A stretch of DNA of 64,000 nt. Source: Gongronella butleri (lineage: Eukaryota > Mucoromycota > Mucoromycetes > Mucorales > Cunninghamellaceae). Of this stretch, positions 1 through 11,461 are shown in pieces (the stretch's first letter is position 1; the number at the start of each line of letters is the position of its first letter). The notes below the pieces were generated by a model. The model saw only the letters and a list, made by a program, of their open reading frames with translations. It searched no databases and was not told the DNA's origin. Both the position numbers and the translations under genes were made by a program. The stretch is from contig JAIWZP010000022.1 of the NCBI GenBank assembly GCA_025201375.1, positions 310,001 through 374,000 of the forward strand, given 5' to 3'.

Positions 1-1265
1 TTTTCAATGATAGTGGCACGTGGGCGAGGAGGATGCGTCGTAAAGGTAACATAATTAAGATGAAGGCTCGACAAGGAATGAAGCTTGGAAATGGCGCGTT
101 CCAATGTCACTGGACTGTCCATGGAGCAGTGGCTCAGGATCAATTTTTTCAAGCTGGCGGCTGCTGGCATGGTCGCAAAAGCATCGTCTAAAGCATTGAT
201 CGTGACAGGAAAACCACCACCAATGGACAGCGCAATCAGTGACGTCATGCCCTGGAGCCATGGCAAAGACAGGTTGGATTCCGCATAGAGAGACAAATCC
301 AAGGAATGAGCAAGCGAGCGAGGAAGATGATCAAGTAGATGAACGGCAAGATTTTCCTGGACATAAAGTCGAAGCTGCAGGGGCGGGTATCGAGTGACGC
401 GGCAGCTTGACGTGTCGTTGGCAACATACGAGCCGACTTGTGTGCGGCCAGCAATGCGATCACACTCGGGCATGTCAATTTCCAAGTGCATGGAAACCAG
501 TTGCGGCATGAGGAAGCTACAAAAGTGCACTAAATCATTCACATCGGGCACATCTTGGTCATCTGACTCGAGCAGGATCAAGTCCAAGTCCCTCATGTTT
601 TCGTGACGCGTCTCATGGGCCAAATGGTGTTCGACAAACTCGTGCAGCAACTGCCCATTCACTGTGCACTTGTCCAAAGGAATTTTAAGCGTATGCAGGT
701 GCTGGCAGGCGTTCAAAAGCATAAGGATGTATTCCAGGCCGCTTGTGAGACCGTAGTCACCGCGACACTCGTACTTGAATTCAATGATGCGTAGATTGGA
801 TCCAAAAAAAAGGCCAGGGTCCAGGGGAAAATTGTCAATTTGCAGATGGACCAGACTGGGAAGTCGGACAAATCGGCCAATGATTGCAAAGTGCTTCTCT
901 TTGACCTGATTGCGATATCCCATCAGACAGAGAGACGCCTTGGTGAGGTCAAGCAGATGGGGCAGCAGCGCGGCAATCATGCTAAAGCCGGATGTAAGGT
1001 GTATTTCCTCCTTTCCCCAGCGAGTCGTGTCAATCAGGATATTCTTTGCAGGTAAGCGGCTGCCTGAAACGCCAGCGTAGCGAGACACGACGTCAAAAAG
1101 CGCATCGAGATTCGAGAAATCAACCGTGATTTGAGCGAACACGACATCCGTGGCGAGTCGATGAAAATGATGATTCAAAAAACGCACCTGGAGCAAATCC
1201 GAGATAGGCAGCGACTTGAGGACGAGTGTCTGCACCTCTGAAGGGAGATGGCTAAAGGATGACAT
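1..1265 (-). CDS. F-box/LRR-like protein, 3' end outside window
   Basis: An uninterrupted frame of about 421 codons starts at the ATG complementary to 1263-1265 and is still open at base 1. The first 50 residues have the F-box pattern: a short Leu-Pro-Ser-Glu-Val start, spaced leucines and a basic turn before a conserved Phe. The rest is leucine-rich with irregular LRR-like spacing (for example LHTLKIPL and LVSMHLEID). Such proteins usually bind Skp1 through the F-box and present substrates to an SCF ubiquitin ligase through the LRRs; that role is inferred. It resembles the four F-box genes at 18.7-30.8 kb in plan but is clearly more divergent. No intron is needed. The ATG is preceded by the usual T/C-rich leader. 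The true C terminus is unknown. Confidence 0.72.
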   Translation of the reverse strand, partial: MSSFSHLPSEVQTLVLKSLPISDLLQVRFLNHHFHRLATDVVFAQITVDFSNLDALFDVVSRYAGVSGSRLPAKNILIDTTRWGKEEIHLTSGFSMIAALLPHLLDLTKASLCLMGYRNQVKEKHFAIIGRFVRLPSLVHLQIDNFPLDPGLFFGSNLRIIEFKYECRGDYGLTSGLEYILMLLNACQHLHTLKIPLDKCTVNGQLLHEFVEHHLAHETRHENMRDLDLILLESDDQDVPDVNDLVHFCSFLMPQLVSMHLEIDMPECDRIAGRTQVGSYVANDTSSCRVTRYPPLQLRLYVQENLAVHLLDHLPRSLAHSLDLSLYAESNLSLPWLQGMTSLIALSIGGGFPVTINALDDAFATMPAAASLKKLILSHCSMDSPVTLERAISKLHSLSSLHLNYVTFTTHPPRPRATIIE

Positions 1266-1990
1266 CTGGATGGCGTGAGAAAAAGACGGAAAAGAGAAAA
1301 AAAGACAAGGAGAAAGAGAAAGAAAAAAAAATAGGGAAAAAGGGAAGTGTGTGCTAAGTCCTGATCAAACAAAAAGGGTAGAGACCCCGCCTTTTGCATG
1401 AATTGATGATCATGGGGGAATATGAATAGGCGTGCCAGCGAGAGGGCGTTTTTCTCGTGATTTTGCCCTTCTGCCATTTTATACAGTAGAGGCTGCCGCA
1501 ACAAGGAAAGACGCGTTCTGGATTGGCCATTTTGCGCCACGAAAGGGCGATCGACATGCAGGCGCGTGTTGTTGATAAAAACAACTCGTAAAAGCACCCT
1601 TTTGGGCGCGTTCGCGTTTTGGATTGACCAATTTGCGCCACGAAAGGGCGACCGATTCGCAAATGCGAGTTGTTGATGAAAACAATCTGTAAAAGCACCC
1701 TTTTTGATGCTTAGAACACGTCACGCTGGGTTTCAACTGATTGAATCGCAAGCAGCGCGCAAACCCAACGGCCAGAAATCATCTGACGATGCTTCAAACT
1801 GAGAAAAATGGTATTTTCGAGAAAACACGCCATTTTTTTTTTTTTTTTTTGTCAATTGGGAGCTGCACTCTCTGCTACACCTCATCCGGGACGCCAATTG
1901 GTGTTTTCATCCTTTTTTTATAATAATCAGTTCCAGTTAGATCACACCCCACGGGCAAGGCCGTGAAAGCTTGAAAAGAAACAATAAAAT
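1266..1990. other. Intergenic spacer between two minus-strand genes
   Basis: No credible gene. It holds the leader of the F-box gene at the left (A/G-rich on the plus strand), a two-copy tandem repeat (annotated separately), a T20-class run near 1830-1850 and the 3' flank of the thioredoxin-like gene. Confidence 0.6.
1520..1705. repeat. Two-copy tandem repeat, 101-bp period
   Basis: A block starting ggattggcc at 1520 recurs as ggattgacc at 1621. Both copies carry gcgccacgaaagggcga, a gttgttgatraaaacaa segment and end in aaaagcacccttt. The offset is 101 bp at both ends of the repeat. The copies differ at scattered bases, so this is an old duplication. Confidence 0.85.
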
Positions 1991-2526
1991 CTAGTTTTGG
2001 ACAAAGGCATTGAGCTTGTTCACGTCGGCAGCCTCCTCCTCGACGAGCGACGCGCCGGGACCGTTCTATTTGCAAAAAAAAAAAAAGTGACAAAAGAGAC
2101 CGTGAGAAAGCTTCATTCAGCACGAATTGCGCGTCTGACAAGCACTTTGCATACCTTTGTCCACTTGAAAAGAGTAGGGATGGCGGCGAGGTTGTACTTG
2201 ACGCGGAACGGGTGTTCGTTGTTGTTTTTCCACTCGTGGCGGTGGCCGACAGGGGCCTCGATCAGGACCGAATTGGGCACGGGCACCAAGGCCTTGCGAA
2301 TGAGGGGATCCTATAAGAAAACAAGCAAGCAAACGCGGATCAGCAACAAGATCGAGCCGAGAACAGCGTGACTTACAGCGACGACACAGTCGGGGCACCA
2401 GCTTTCGTTGGTTTCGTCGACCTCGGTGCCGAAAAACACGACAAAAACCTTGTTGTTCTCGTCTTGCACGGCCTTGTTGACCTGATTTTCGAAGTCGTCG
2501 ACGGTTGTGCGGATAAATTTGACCAT
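1991..2526 (-). CDS. TXNDC17-like thioredoxin-fold protein
   Basis: Three exons (2377-2526, 2155-2310, 1991-2065), joined by GT-AG introns in phase 0, give a 126-residue protein. The active-site motif WCPDC lies at residues 43-47, followed by a thioredoxin-like cis-Pro region (AAIPTLFKW). Length and the WCPDC motif match the TXNDC17 (TRP14) family of small cytosolic disulfide reductases, about 123 residues in human. These reduce protein disulfides and cystine, probably with electrons from thioredoxin reductase. An ordinary thioredoxin would have WCGPC, so this assignment is fairly specific. A TATAAAT box lies about 60 bp upstream. Confidence 0.9.
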
Positions 2527-3301
2527 AATGTGTGTTTTGGAAAAAAAGAATAATCAAAAAGAGGGAAAAAAAATTGAAAAAGCAGAAATTTATAATGTGG
2601 GGAGCTTATTAAGCATCCGCCGAGCGTCCGTGCAACGCCAAATGGCGCGAGCCCTGCATGAATTGACTTCATCCAGCTATCCATTCGCGTGCAAAGTAAT
2701 CATTCTTTGCACCAAAAGGCAAGGCTGCTGATTGGTCATCAAAGGCGCGCAAATAAAGAAAGAGAAAGCAATCGAATTATTACAATAGCCATTGCTCCAT
2801 CCCCATGACCTCATAGGATGCATGACTTGTCTGTGAGCCTGGAAACAGGCCAAAAAAAAAAAAAAAAGTATGGCGCAGCCGCGCCACAGGGCACATGACG
2901 AGGTAAATGCAGATTTGGGGTGCTTCCGAGAGGCCATTGGTGCTGCTCTCGTCATTTACGGCATAATGCCATCAATGATTGTCATTTCCTTTTGATTAGT
3001 TTCGATGAGAATGCGGCTATGGGGTTCCCCTTTTGTTGACAGATGGGAAAAGGAGAAAAAAAGGGAGGAAGGGAGCTCAATTATTTACTGCTTGTCAAGT
3101 CGGAACGCCCTGGCGGGTCCTGGGGCCCAATTTGGCAATCCAGCCAAAGCCAGCCGTCTTTTGTGTCACCCTTTGGAGAGTGAAATGAAGACTTGTGCTC
3201 CCCCCATCAATTACTTTTTCTCTTCTTTCTCTTCTTTCTCTTTTTTTGCCTCACTTTTTCCCTTTTCTCCTTTGCCTTTTTCCTTTGTTTCTCGACGATA
3301 C
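2527..3301. other. Divergent intergenic region (TXNDC17-like / SR kinase)
   Basis: It contains the promoter of the minus-strand thioredoxin gene and the C/T-rich leader of the kinase gene (3210-3300). There is an A15 run near 2854. I see no further gene. Confidence 0.55.
2588..2594 (-). promoter_or_regulatory. TATA box of the TXNDC17-like gene
   Basis: TATAAAT on the minus strand, 62 bp upstream of the ATG at 2526. Position and sequence fit a core promoter; there is no experimental support. Confidence 0.45.
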
Positions 3302-5014
3302 ATGCCGTATGGCTCAGCCAAGTTGACCACGGCTCACAGCACGCTCTCAGCACCAACCATGAACACTCCTTTTTCGCCTTTTTCCCTTTCCACTCCTTCA
3401 AATACGACGGTTCCGGGCCCATTGTCGCAACAAGGCGACACTGTGGCCTCGTCGTCGTCGGCTCATGACCAAGTCGACTGGTCTGGCGTCCCTTTGCAGG
3501 GCGGACGCTATCTTGTACAGCAAAAGGTCGGCTGGGGATACTTTTCCACGGTGTGGCTGGCCAAAGATACCATGTAAAACCTCGGCACGCGCCTTTTTTT
3601 TTCTTTTCTTTGCCTGCTTAACCCCTGCTTTTTTTTTTAAATGGAATTGACAGAGACGATAGATACGTTGCCGTCAAGATTGTCAAACCAGATAGACCTT
3701 TTACGCAGACGGCGCTAGATGAGATTGATTTGCTTGAGCATATCCAAAAGCAGCAAGATCCGGGCGAGCAAGCGCCGGTTGTTGCATTGCTGGATCACTT
3801 TTATCACGAGGCTGACCATGCACACGGGGGCCGGACCCATGTGGTGCTTGTTTGCGAGCTGCTTGGGCCCAGCCTGCTATCGGTCATGAAGCAATTCAGG
3901 TTCCACGGGCTGCCGCCTGCGTTGGTCCAGCGCTTTGCCAAGCAGCTGCTCGACGCGCTCGATTTCCTGCATCGCAAATGCGGCATCATCCACACGGACA
4001 TCAAGCCCGAAAATATTCTCGTCACCATCCCGCCCGCCAGCATCAATGTCTACCTGCAGCACGTGCTGGCCGACGACGAGGCAAGCGATTTTGACTCTTG
4101 GCCAAGCTCCATCTCGGAAACATCTTGCTCTACGTACGGAAACGAAAAAAAAAATCGAAAAAACAAAAAAAAAAAACAAAAAAAAAAAAAAATAGGAATT
4201 GGCGCCCAATTGACTTTTTTTTTTTTGTCGCTTGAATCAGGGGGCTCACGACGGTGGATGAACACTTTTCAGCAAAATCGATGCATGCAGCCGCAGCTGT
4301 GGCTGCATCTATAGGCATGACGACAATGACACCTTCAATGGCTGCAACAGAAGCAAGGCCGTCCCTGATTTCGAGCTGGATGGAACAAGGCCTTGATTTG
4401 CAACTCAAGATCATCGACCTGGGCAATGCATGTCGTGTCACAGACAAGAATTTGCAGCACGTGATCCAAACAAGGCAATATCGCAGCCCAGAGGTGATTG
4501 TCGGCATGACGTGGAGCGCCAAGGCCGACATGTGGAGCCTTGGTTGCACTATTTACGAGATGCTGACGGGTGCCTATCTGTTTGATCCGCACGCTGATCC
4601 TCAGCATGGCAAAGATGATGGTAAAAAAAAAAAGAAAAAAAAAAGAAAAAAAAGAGTGCAATGGCTCATTTTCTCTCTCTCTCTTTCTCCCCTCTCTGTT
4701 TCTGTGACGCATTTCTTCTAGATCACCTTGCCGGAATGATCGAGCTGCTTCGCGTTGTGCCACGGTGTTTGACGATGGAAGGGCGATATTCGCGAGACTT
4801 TTTCAATTTCAAGGGCGAGTTGCACCAGGTGAAGAAGCTTCGGCAGCGGCGGCTGCGGGACGTGCTGCACGACACGTACATGATGCCTGGTGACCGTGCC
4901 AGCGGTTGGGCCTCGCTTTTGCTGCCAATGTTGGAAATGGATCCTACCAAGCGAGCTGCTGCGCATGATTTGCTGTCACACCCTTGGTTGATTCATTCAC
5001 TCGATGAGCCATAG
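3302..5014 (+). CDS. SR-protein-specific kinase (SRPK/Sky1/Dsk1 type)
   Basis: Four exons (3302-3573, 3654-4133, 4241-4620, 4722-5014) keep phase and encode 474 residues. Visible kinase elements are a glycine-rich loop (VGWGYFSTVW), VAVK with Lys99, the SRPK-typical LHRKCGIIHTDIKPEN with catalytic Asp206, DLGNA (Asp310) in place of the usual DFG, and a C-terminal block with FFNFKGEL and LLPMLEMDPTKRA. The kinase is bisected by a spacer (about residues 240-300), as in SRPKs but much shorter than in animals. The family phosphorylates Arg-Ser dipeptides of splicing and mRNA-export factors. The DLG signature and the split domain exclude most other kinase families. An internal ATG at 3359 is a possible alternative start. 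AATAAA lies at 5042. Confidence 0.93.
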
Positions 5015-5041
5015 AGATCGAGTCTTGGCTTTTGTCTCAAA

Positions 5042-5047
5042 AATAAA
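5042..5047 (+). terminator. Polyadenylation signal AATAAA of the SR kinase
   Basis: AATAAA 28 bp after the stop codon, within a 162-bp spacer before the next same-strand gene. Confidence 0.5.
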
Positions 5048-5176
5048 GCAACACTTTTTTGTAAATAGTCTATTTTAGGCCCGCCGGCCGCGCTCCATGT
5101 CCCACCCCTTTTTTTCGCTCTTTTTCTTCCCACTCTTTTTTTCTTCTTTGTCTTTTTTTTTTTTTTTACCTCTGCC

Positions 5177-7870
5177 ATGCAACTGACACCCACTCAAGCA
5201 CATTATTTGAAAAAAGAGCTTATCACGCTGCAGCTGCAGTCAGAGCTGGACGCGTGGAAAAAGGCGCCTCAGCTTCAAGTGCTTTTTGCCAAGGACGACG
5301 ACACAAGGTATCCGTTTATGCGCTACTTGTTCCAGTCGTTGGTCGTGAGCTTTCCTCTGCTCAAACAGCAGCAACCACCAGCTTCTACCGACGCCCAGCA
5401 ACAACAACAACAACAGCAACAACAGCAAAACAGCAGCAATGACCAATTTTGGAGCAAATGTCAAACGTTTTTGGACCAATTCCACGCGCTTCGTCTCGAG
5501 ACCTACGTACCCAAAAACAAGGCGGCGTCCCAGCGCCGAATTCTCATGGCCAAGCTGAGCAAAGCGTCTGTTTTGGCCATGACGGCACGCATTCGCACGA
5601 CCCAAGATGGCAATTATGTGGCCAAGGGGCCCGAGCAGCCAATGCAAGGCGGCAAAGAGGATGCGGACATCGCCCAGGCCATGGAGCACCAAGTGACCCT
5701 GGACGACCCGGATTTGGACGCGACGCAAGACGGACTCGAGATCAATGTCATTGGCGTGCGCGATTCGGAGCCCGAGAAGCGATCTGTGCGCAGCGACAAG
5801 GTGCATGCCGAGTTCCTCGTGCAAACGACCCTGGATGATGGCAAGACAATCACCGTCGCGCGACGCCATGGCCAATTCCGCCAATTGCGCGATGATTTGC
5901 AGGCGGCATTCCCAGCTAGTGAGGTGCCGCCTGTCCCCAGCAAAGCCAGCGACGCTTCCTATAGGGGCAGCCTCTATCGTGAAAAAGATCGCCTTTTGTT
6001 GCGCGCGTTTTTACATCAAATTGCTTGCATCCCCAAACTTGAGAGCAGTGCCATCTTGGAGACCTTTTTGACAAGCCAGCCCGTCCAATTGACGCCCGCC
6101 GAGCAGCAGGCCGTCGACCAGCGCCTGGCCATTGACAAGCAGCGCCTCGAGGCGGCAGAACAGTTCCAGAAGCAAGTCAATGCGCAAATCTCTCAGCTAA
6201 ATGACCTGCTCGTTGTCTTGAAGCGCCAAGTCGCCCAACCCGGCGGTCTCTTGGAAATCTTTGACGTCATTCGCACAACAGACAAGCTCGAAAATCTTCC
6301 AGACTATCTCAAAAAAGCGTTTGAATGGGGCCGCATAAAGTAAAAAACCAAGAGAAAAAAAAAAGAGAGAAATGGCACTCAAACTCATCTTTTTTGTAGC
6401 TTTGCCTACGTTTTGCACACGCAATTCGTCACGTCGGATCGCTCTGTGGAAAATGTCGCCAACCTCAAGCGCACGCACATGTTGATGCCATACCGCGCCA
6501 TTGCGCAGATCCTCAAGCTGTCCAATCCCTTTGCTATGGTCAAGGGCGTCCTCGATCTTTTTTTGTCGCAGCCATTTGGCGGCCGCAGCTTGTTCCAACG
6601 GTAATAGGATCATGTTTTATTTTTATTTTTTCGCTTTGGACGCGACATCTCACTTTTTTTTTTTTTGTAGCATTTTGTTGGTAAACATGCATGATCAAGC
6701 CAAGGAGCTACAGCGCAATATTGAAGAATTGGAGAAAACTATTGCTGATCCCGCGCTGTGTGCCAAGATCCGCAATGCCACGGAATTGCCCCGCCCTGAT
6801 GACCTGCCAGCACGACGTAAGCCCTTTTCTTTTTTTCTTCTTCTTGCAAATGCCCCCTTTTCTGACCTCATTTCTCTCTTTTCTCTTTTGTAGAGACGAT
6901 CATCGAAGAGACCATGACGCTGCTGCGCAATCCGGAGATTACGCCAGCATTGACGGCGGAGCAGATCAAAAAGGTGGCGCTGATTGACCAGGACAAAGAA
7001 GCGCGCTTGCTTGTTGTGCAGCTTGGCACCCTGTGGAAATTGTACGGACGGCAGCGCGACCAGGAATTGATCAAGGGCCTTGTGTTCCAAGGCGTGACGA
7101 GCGAATTGATCAAGGATTTGGTGGCAATTTTCTATCAGCCGCTTGCGCAGGTGTACAAATCGGCCAACATTGGCGACGCCATCACGGACACGTCGGCATT
7201 TTTGGACGATCTGATCAAGCTGTTGGATAGCCTGGATGTGCGCAATGTGACCAATTGCGCGCCTCAATTCGTCGACTTGGTCAAGCGCCATGAGCAGCCT
7301 TTTTACCGGTTTGTGCATGATGTGCACGCACAGGACAAGTCCCACGTGTTTGCCGATCTTCTCAATTACATTGACCGCGTCGCGTCGTTCATCGCATCTG
7401 GCCAGGTTGATCCGTCGGACGCGTCTTCCGCCTTGGCATTGCCTGAGATTGACATGGCGACGCTGGTCGACGCCGTGCTTGCCGACCCCAAGCAGCAACA
7501 GCAGCTTTTGGAGGAAATTGACGCGACGTACGCGTTCTACCAGGAACGCAAAACCGTCCACGCGACGCGCCGCCACGCCAAACTCGCGTCCGCAGCAGGT
7601 TCCGCCGATTATGATATTTTGCAGGTCTTGCCTGGCGGCGCCACTCCAGGCATGGCCGCACTCATGGACGATATGGCCGATCTCGAACTCATGATGGATT
7701 CGGAATCCGATACCGACGATGAAGGCAACGACGATGATGATCACAAGCGTCTCAAGGCCCGCCTCGCCCATGAAGCCGAAATGGTCCCGCCACCCGTCAC
7801 CATCTTGCCCACCCTCGTGCCATTGTTCACAGACCAAGTCACCACCATGCTCGCTGCTCCCACTTCATAG
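5177..7870 (+). CDS. PX-domain protein with PX-associated (PXA/PXB) domains
   Basis: Exons 5177-6339, 6400-6600, 6671-6816 and 6894-7870 encode 828 residues with all phases consistent. The N terminus is an alpha-helical PX-associated region with a short glutamine tract (residues 74-84). A PX domain follows (about 190-300), recognisable by RRHGQFRQLRDDL, a Pro-rich loop (VPPVPSK) and LLLRAFLHQI. Next come a coiled-coil-like stretch and a long helical C-terminal domain, interrupted by an acidic segment (DSESDTDDEGNDDDD) near residue 755. This plan is that of the fungal PX proteins related to yeast YPR097W, which bind phosphoinositides and act at membrane contact sites. Membrane recruitment is inferred from the family. 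It lies 162 bp downstream of the kinase on the same strand. Confidence 0.85.
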
Positions 7871-8721
7871 TTTCTTCCATATACAGTTACCATTTTTCCT
7901 TTTTTTTTTTTTTTTTTTGTCAACAAAGCAGGCCATTTGGGCCATCGTTTCTCTTTTATCTCTCTTTTTTTTTATTTTTCCAACAAATCACGCCGATTGG
8001 GGAGCTTCTTGTCCTCAAACACTGTCCATTGGCCCGAGCGTCACACCCGAAATGGGACGCATGCTTGTCTCGCGGCTGCGCGTGAAGCATGGCCCCTTGT
8101 GAAAAAGGTTTGGTGTGAGAGCTTGTATGTTGTTGTGTGACCATGGCGACGATCGGATGCCTTCCGAGCCACCCAGCCCCCGCGCAATGCTTGCTGTCAT
8201 CACGACGACCGTCCTTTATTACTCTTTTATTCTGCTTTTTTTCTTTTTTTGTTACTCTCATCGGCGGCTGATCAATGCAAGCACGTTTTGGCAAGATGCC
8301 ATGAACGCACGCCATGCCCATGCTCTGGTCCAGTCGGTTTAAAAATAGCCATTTGATCATCAAGGCTCTCCTCCTTGTTTTCACTTGCATCCCAGTCGTT
8401 TCCCACTTTTGATTTCGCCCAAGCGGGCCGCCTGCAACAAAAAAAAAAAACGCCCTCTTGTGCTACGCAGCAATAACCTTGTTCATCTTTAAAATCCAAG
8501 GGGCTCCTTTTTTTGTCTTGTCCATCTCTCTTTTTTTTTTTTTCCATCCTCGCGAATTGACGAGTCAATTAGAAGGTATGCCGTATTTTTTCTCTTGTGT
8601 TTCAAGACGAGTTAAGCTGGCAACAGCGGAATGCGCAGCAAACGCGGGGGTCCAAACGCATGTATGCTTATTTTTCGACGCGATTGCTCATTTTTTTTTG
8701 GTGTTTTAAAAGCCCCCTGCC
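7871..8721. other. Intergenic region upstream of the forkhead gene
   Basis: No gene supported. It is rich in T runs (7899-7918, 8530-8543) and contains the 3' flank of the PX gene and presumably the forkhead promoter. I looked for tRNA-like T-loop and acceptor pairs and found none. Confidence 0.5.
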
Positions 8722-9904
8722 ATGAGCAAGTCGGACCATCATGAAACACGCGTTGCAAACAAGACGCCTATTGTTCCCTGGTGGAAGCCAAGCCATCGCA
8801 CAAGCCGCCCACCGTACACGTACGCCACCCTGATAGCCCACGCGCTGCTTTCAAGCGACAAGGGCAGACTCACTTTGCATGACATTTATCAATGGATCTG
8901 CGGGCAATACCCATATTACTCCATGGCAAATCGTGGCTGGCAGGTACGCTAAAGATAAAGAAAAACACGAAAACCACGCGTCTGACGCGTTTTTTTAATT
9001 CTAGAATTCCATCCGACACAATCTTTCGCTAAACAAGAAAAAGTTCAAAAAGTTAGCGCGCGCTGAGCGACAAAAGGGCAGCTATTGGACACTGGTCAAG
9101 GAAGCCAAGCCTGGGTTCATCCAAATGTTGACTCAAAAAAGCGACGCCCCGCACCAGCGACACAACCATTGCATCCAGGCGCCCAATACCTCGTCCTCGT
9201 CATCTACCTCATCGTCGTCATCCACGTCCGCGGCAACGCTGGCCAAAAAATCCGGTGGTTCGGCGCGTTTGCGCGCAAAAACGGCCTTTGCGGCGAAAAA
9301 AAAGAAACTGTCGGCCGCCACCGTCGTGGATGTGGGCCTCCTTCAGCAGCGCACCATGATCATCACGGGCCCTGCAGATTTTTCAAAAAAAGGTAACGGC
9401 AGCAGCACCAGCAGCAACAACAATGCCACGCGAAAAACGCATTTATTCCTTGACACCATGCTGCCACCGTCGCCCTCTCCGCCCCCATTGGACCTCGCAT
9501 CCACCACATCCACATCGTCGTCTTGGTCGTCTTGCTACCTGCCACCATCACCCCCACCGGCCACTTTACTTGCCCCATCGCCTGACACACATTATTCCCC
9601 CTCTGTGGCCTCGATCGCGGACGCCACCACCATGGTCTTCTCACACGCAGATTCGGCCTGTCGGGCCTTGTCACAAGATGTGGCGTCTTCGCCAACCTTA
9701 TTGCCATGGCCAACCTCCATCTTTGCGTCGCCCTTTATGGAAACACCGTGTTTCGTGGAACCCTTGCCATTGCCACCTTCCATACCCCCTGACGCTGCTG
9801 ATCCTTTTTATATCTGTCCCACCTCGAGTCTCGACGATCCCCCCTTGGCTCTCACACCAGGCACAACGCTAGATTTTGATCAATTCTTCTATTTCAACAC
9901 CTAA
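8722..9904 (+). CDS. Forkhead (FOX) transcription factor
   Basis: Two exons (8722-8943, 9005-9904; phase-0 intron of 61 bp) encode 373 residues. The forkhead domain spans about residues 28-112: RPPYTYATLIAHAL, a helix with DIYQWI, then WQNSIRHNLSLNK, in which Asn75 to His79 form the DNA-recognition helix, and GSYWTL. The intron cuts the domain just before the recognition helix. After the domain come Ser-rich and Lys-rich low-complexity stretches and a Pro/Ser-rich tail with acidic ends, typical of activation regions. Fungal forkhead factors control cell-cycle and developmental genes; the target set here is unknown. Confidence 0.93.
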
Positions 9905-10300
9905 AAAAACCCAATAAATTATAAAAGGGAGGCAAATGCAGGAACATGCCGCGCGCATTATCGCGCTGCGCATGCAACGCTCCAGCCCACACTGCGTAAT
10001 CTGAAACAAATGGAAATCAGCTCGTCGGACAAAAAGCAAATGGCGCCAAAGGCGCAATTGCCATGCTTGGTCTTTCCGCCCAATCCAACTCCTCTCCCCC
10101 CTTTTTTTTTTCTTTTGGGGAAGATGCAGGTCAATTGCCCTCGGCGTGGTGCACGTGCCCGCAATTCACATGTGCTTCCTAGCTGCCATTGTAACCGCCA
10201 ATGGCAAAATAAAAGGCTCTGACGCGCAAAAAAGCAGGTTGATACAGTAATATGGCCACAACGCGTGTGCTTTCCCTGTTTTGGGTCCAAACTTTTCTCT

Positions 10301-10331
<31 letters not shown>

Positions 10332-10399
10332 GCATCTGGATGTTGGAAAAAAAGCACTTTTATTTCTAATGTCAATGCGCGCGAATTAAAATAAAAAAA
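9905..10399. other. Convergent intergenic region (forkhead / GST1)
   Basis: It holds the 3' flanks of two converging genes. AATAAA at 9914 fits the forkhead transcript. A pure T run of about 28 bases lies near 10303-10331. Nothing else is seen. Confidence 0.55.
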
Positions 10400-11035
10400 C
10401 TAGTTTTCATCAGATTTTTGCCACTTGACTTCGTAATCATAGTCCTTGATGGCTGGCAACGCCTTGACGTTCTCATAAACCTTCCATATTTCCGGCGTGT
10501 CCCTGGCATTGATCTGATGCGCAAGGCCATTGGCATGGTAAAAACGCACCCATGAATAAAGAATAAGATCAGAAAGCGACGTCTTGTTGTCGTGGTAGTG
10601 TCCACAGCTTCCATTGGCCTTGAGCCACTTTTCGTGATTCGTCACGAGCTGACCCAGTACCTTGTCAAAGTGGCCACGATACACTTCCTGACTTTCAGGG
10701 AAAAAGACCACGCCGGCCCCACCTTCCGACCACAAGTCCACGATTTGACCGTAAATCTGAACATGCGGCGAGCCATCCTTGTGCCAGTCATGTGGGTATA
10801 GGTTGAAGCGACGCGCCAGGTACGGCTCAATATTGTAAGCCTCAGCAACCTGATGCTTTTCGCCATTGTCTTCAGTAACATTCAAAAGCGCAACAAAGTC
10901 ATAGGGCGTGTCGGCCATACCTGAGGGCCAGTCAGGATTGGTCTCCGTCCAGTCAGCGCCAACATAATTGAGAATGTCGCGAATTGGGCTGCAGCGGCCA
11001 CCGTCATAAAAATAAATCAGTTCAAACTTGACCAT
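10400..11035 (-). CDS. Glutathione S-transferase, sigma-like, copy 1
   Basis: A single-exon 211-residue protein, the normal length for cytosolic GSTs. The N-terminal thioredoxin-like domain begins with FELIYFYDGG. Tyr8 is at the position of the catalytic tyrosine of sigma/alpha-type GSTs, and SPIRDILNY follows. An EAYNIEPYLARRF segment corresponds to the glutathione-binding SNAIxRYLA region, and a helical C-terminal domain contains LSDLILYSWVRFY. Predicted role: conjugating glutathione to electrophiles, or a related peroxidase or isomerase activity in the cytosol. It is the first copy of an array with an intact second copy at 17103-17738 and two broken copies between and beyond. It is more divergent from copy 2 than the broken copies are. 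Confidence 0.88.
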   Translation of the reverse strand: MVKFELIYFYDGGRCSPIRDILNYVGADWTETNPDWPSGMADTPYDFVALLNVTEDNGEKHQVAEAYNIEPYLARRFNLYPHDWHKDGSPHVQIYGQIVDLWSEGGAGVVFFPESQEVYRGHFDKVLGQLVTNHEKWLKANGSCGHYHDNKTSLSDLILYSWVRFYHANGLAHQINARDTPEIWKVYENVKALPAIKDYDYEVKWQKSDEN

Positions 11036-11461
11036 AGCTGATTTTCAGGGGTTTAGAGTGAATGAATGTGGTGTTTTTTTTCTTCAACGATCCAGCGGGG
11101 TGCTTTTATGCATCTCAAGGACCTTTTTTTGCTGCGGCAAGTTCGGTGTATCAGTGATTTTTGGAAAAAAAGGCGAGCTTAGCTTGACAGCCTCATTTTT
11201 ATCGATCCTTGCTGCGCTTTGCTATCAGCGCTTTGGCCGTGGAGTACACGTCATGCAAGACATTGGCAACATCGCCAAGCAATCAAGCCGCATTTATTCA
11301 AATTTCTCTTTTTGTTGTCGTTTTGACATGTAACTCGGGATCTCTTGAATAAAAATGTCTCTTTAGCAGACATAATGGGACACAATTGAGATCACAAAGA
11401 GACAATTAGTCAAATATATTTATACAGTAAAAAGAATGCATGACGGACACGTGTGTAAAAG

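Noticed and set aside
6695..7837. 380-codon minus-strand frame
   Set aside because: Antisense of the PX-protein exons; the plus-strand frame joins in phase to three upstream exons.
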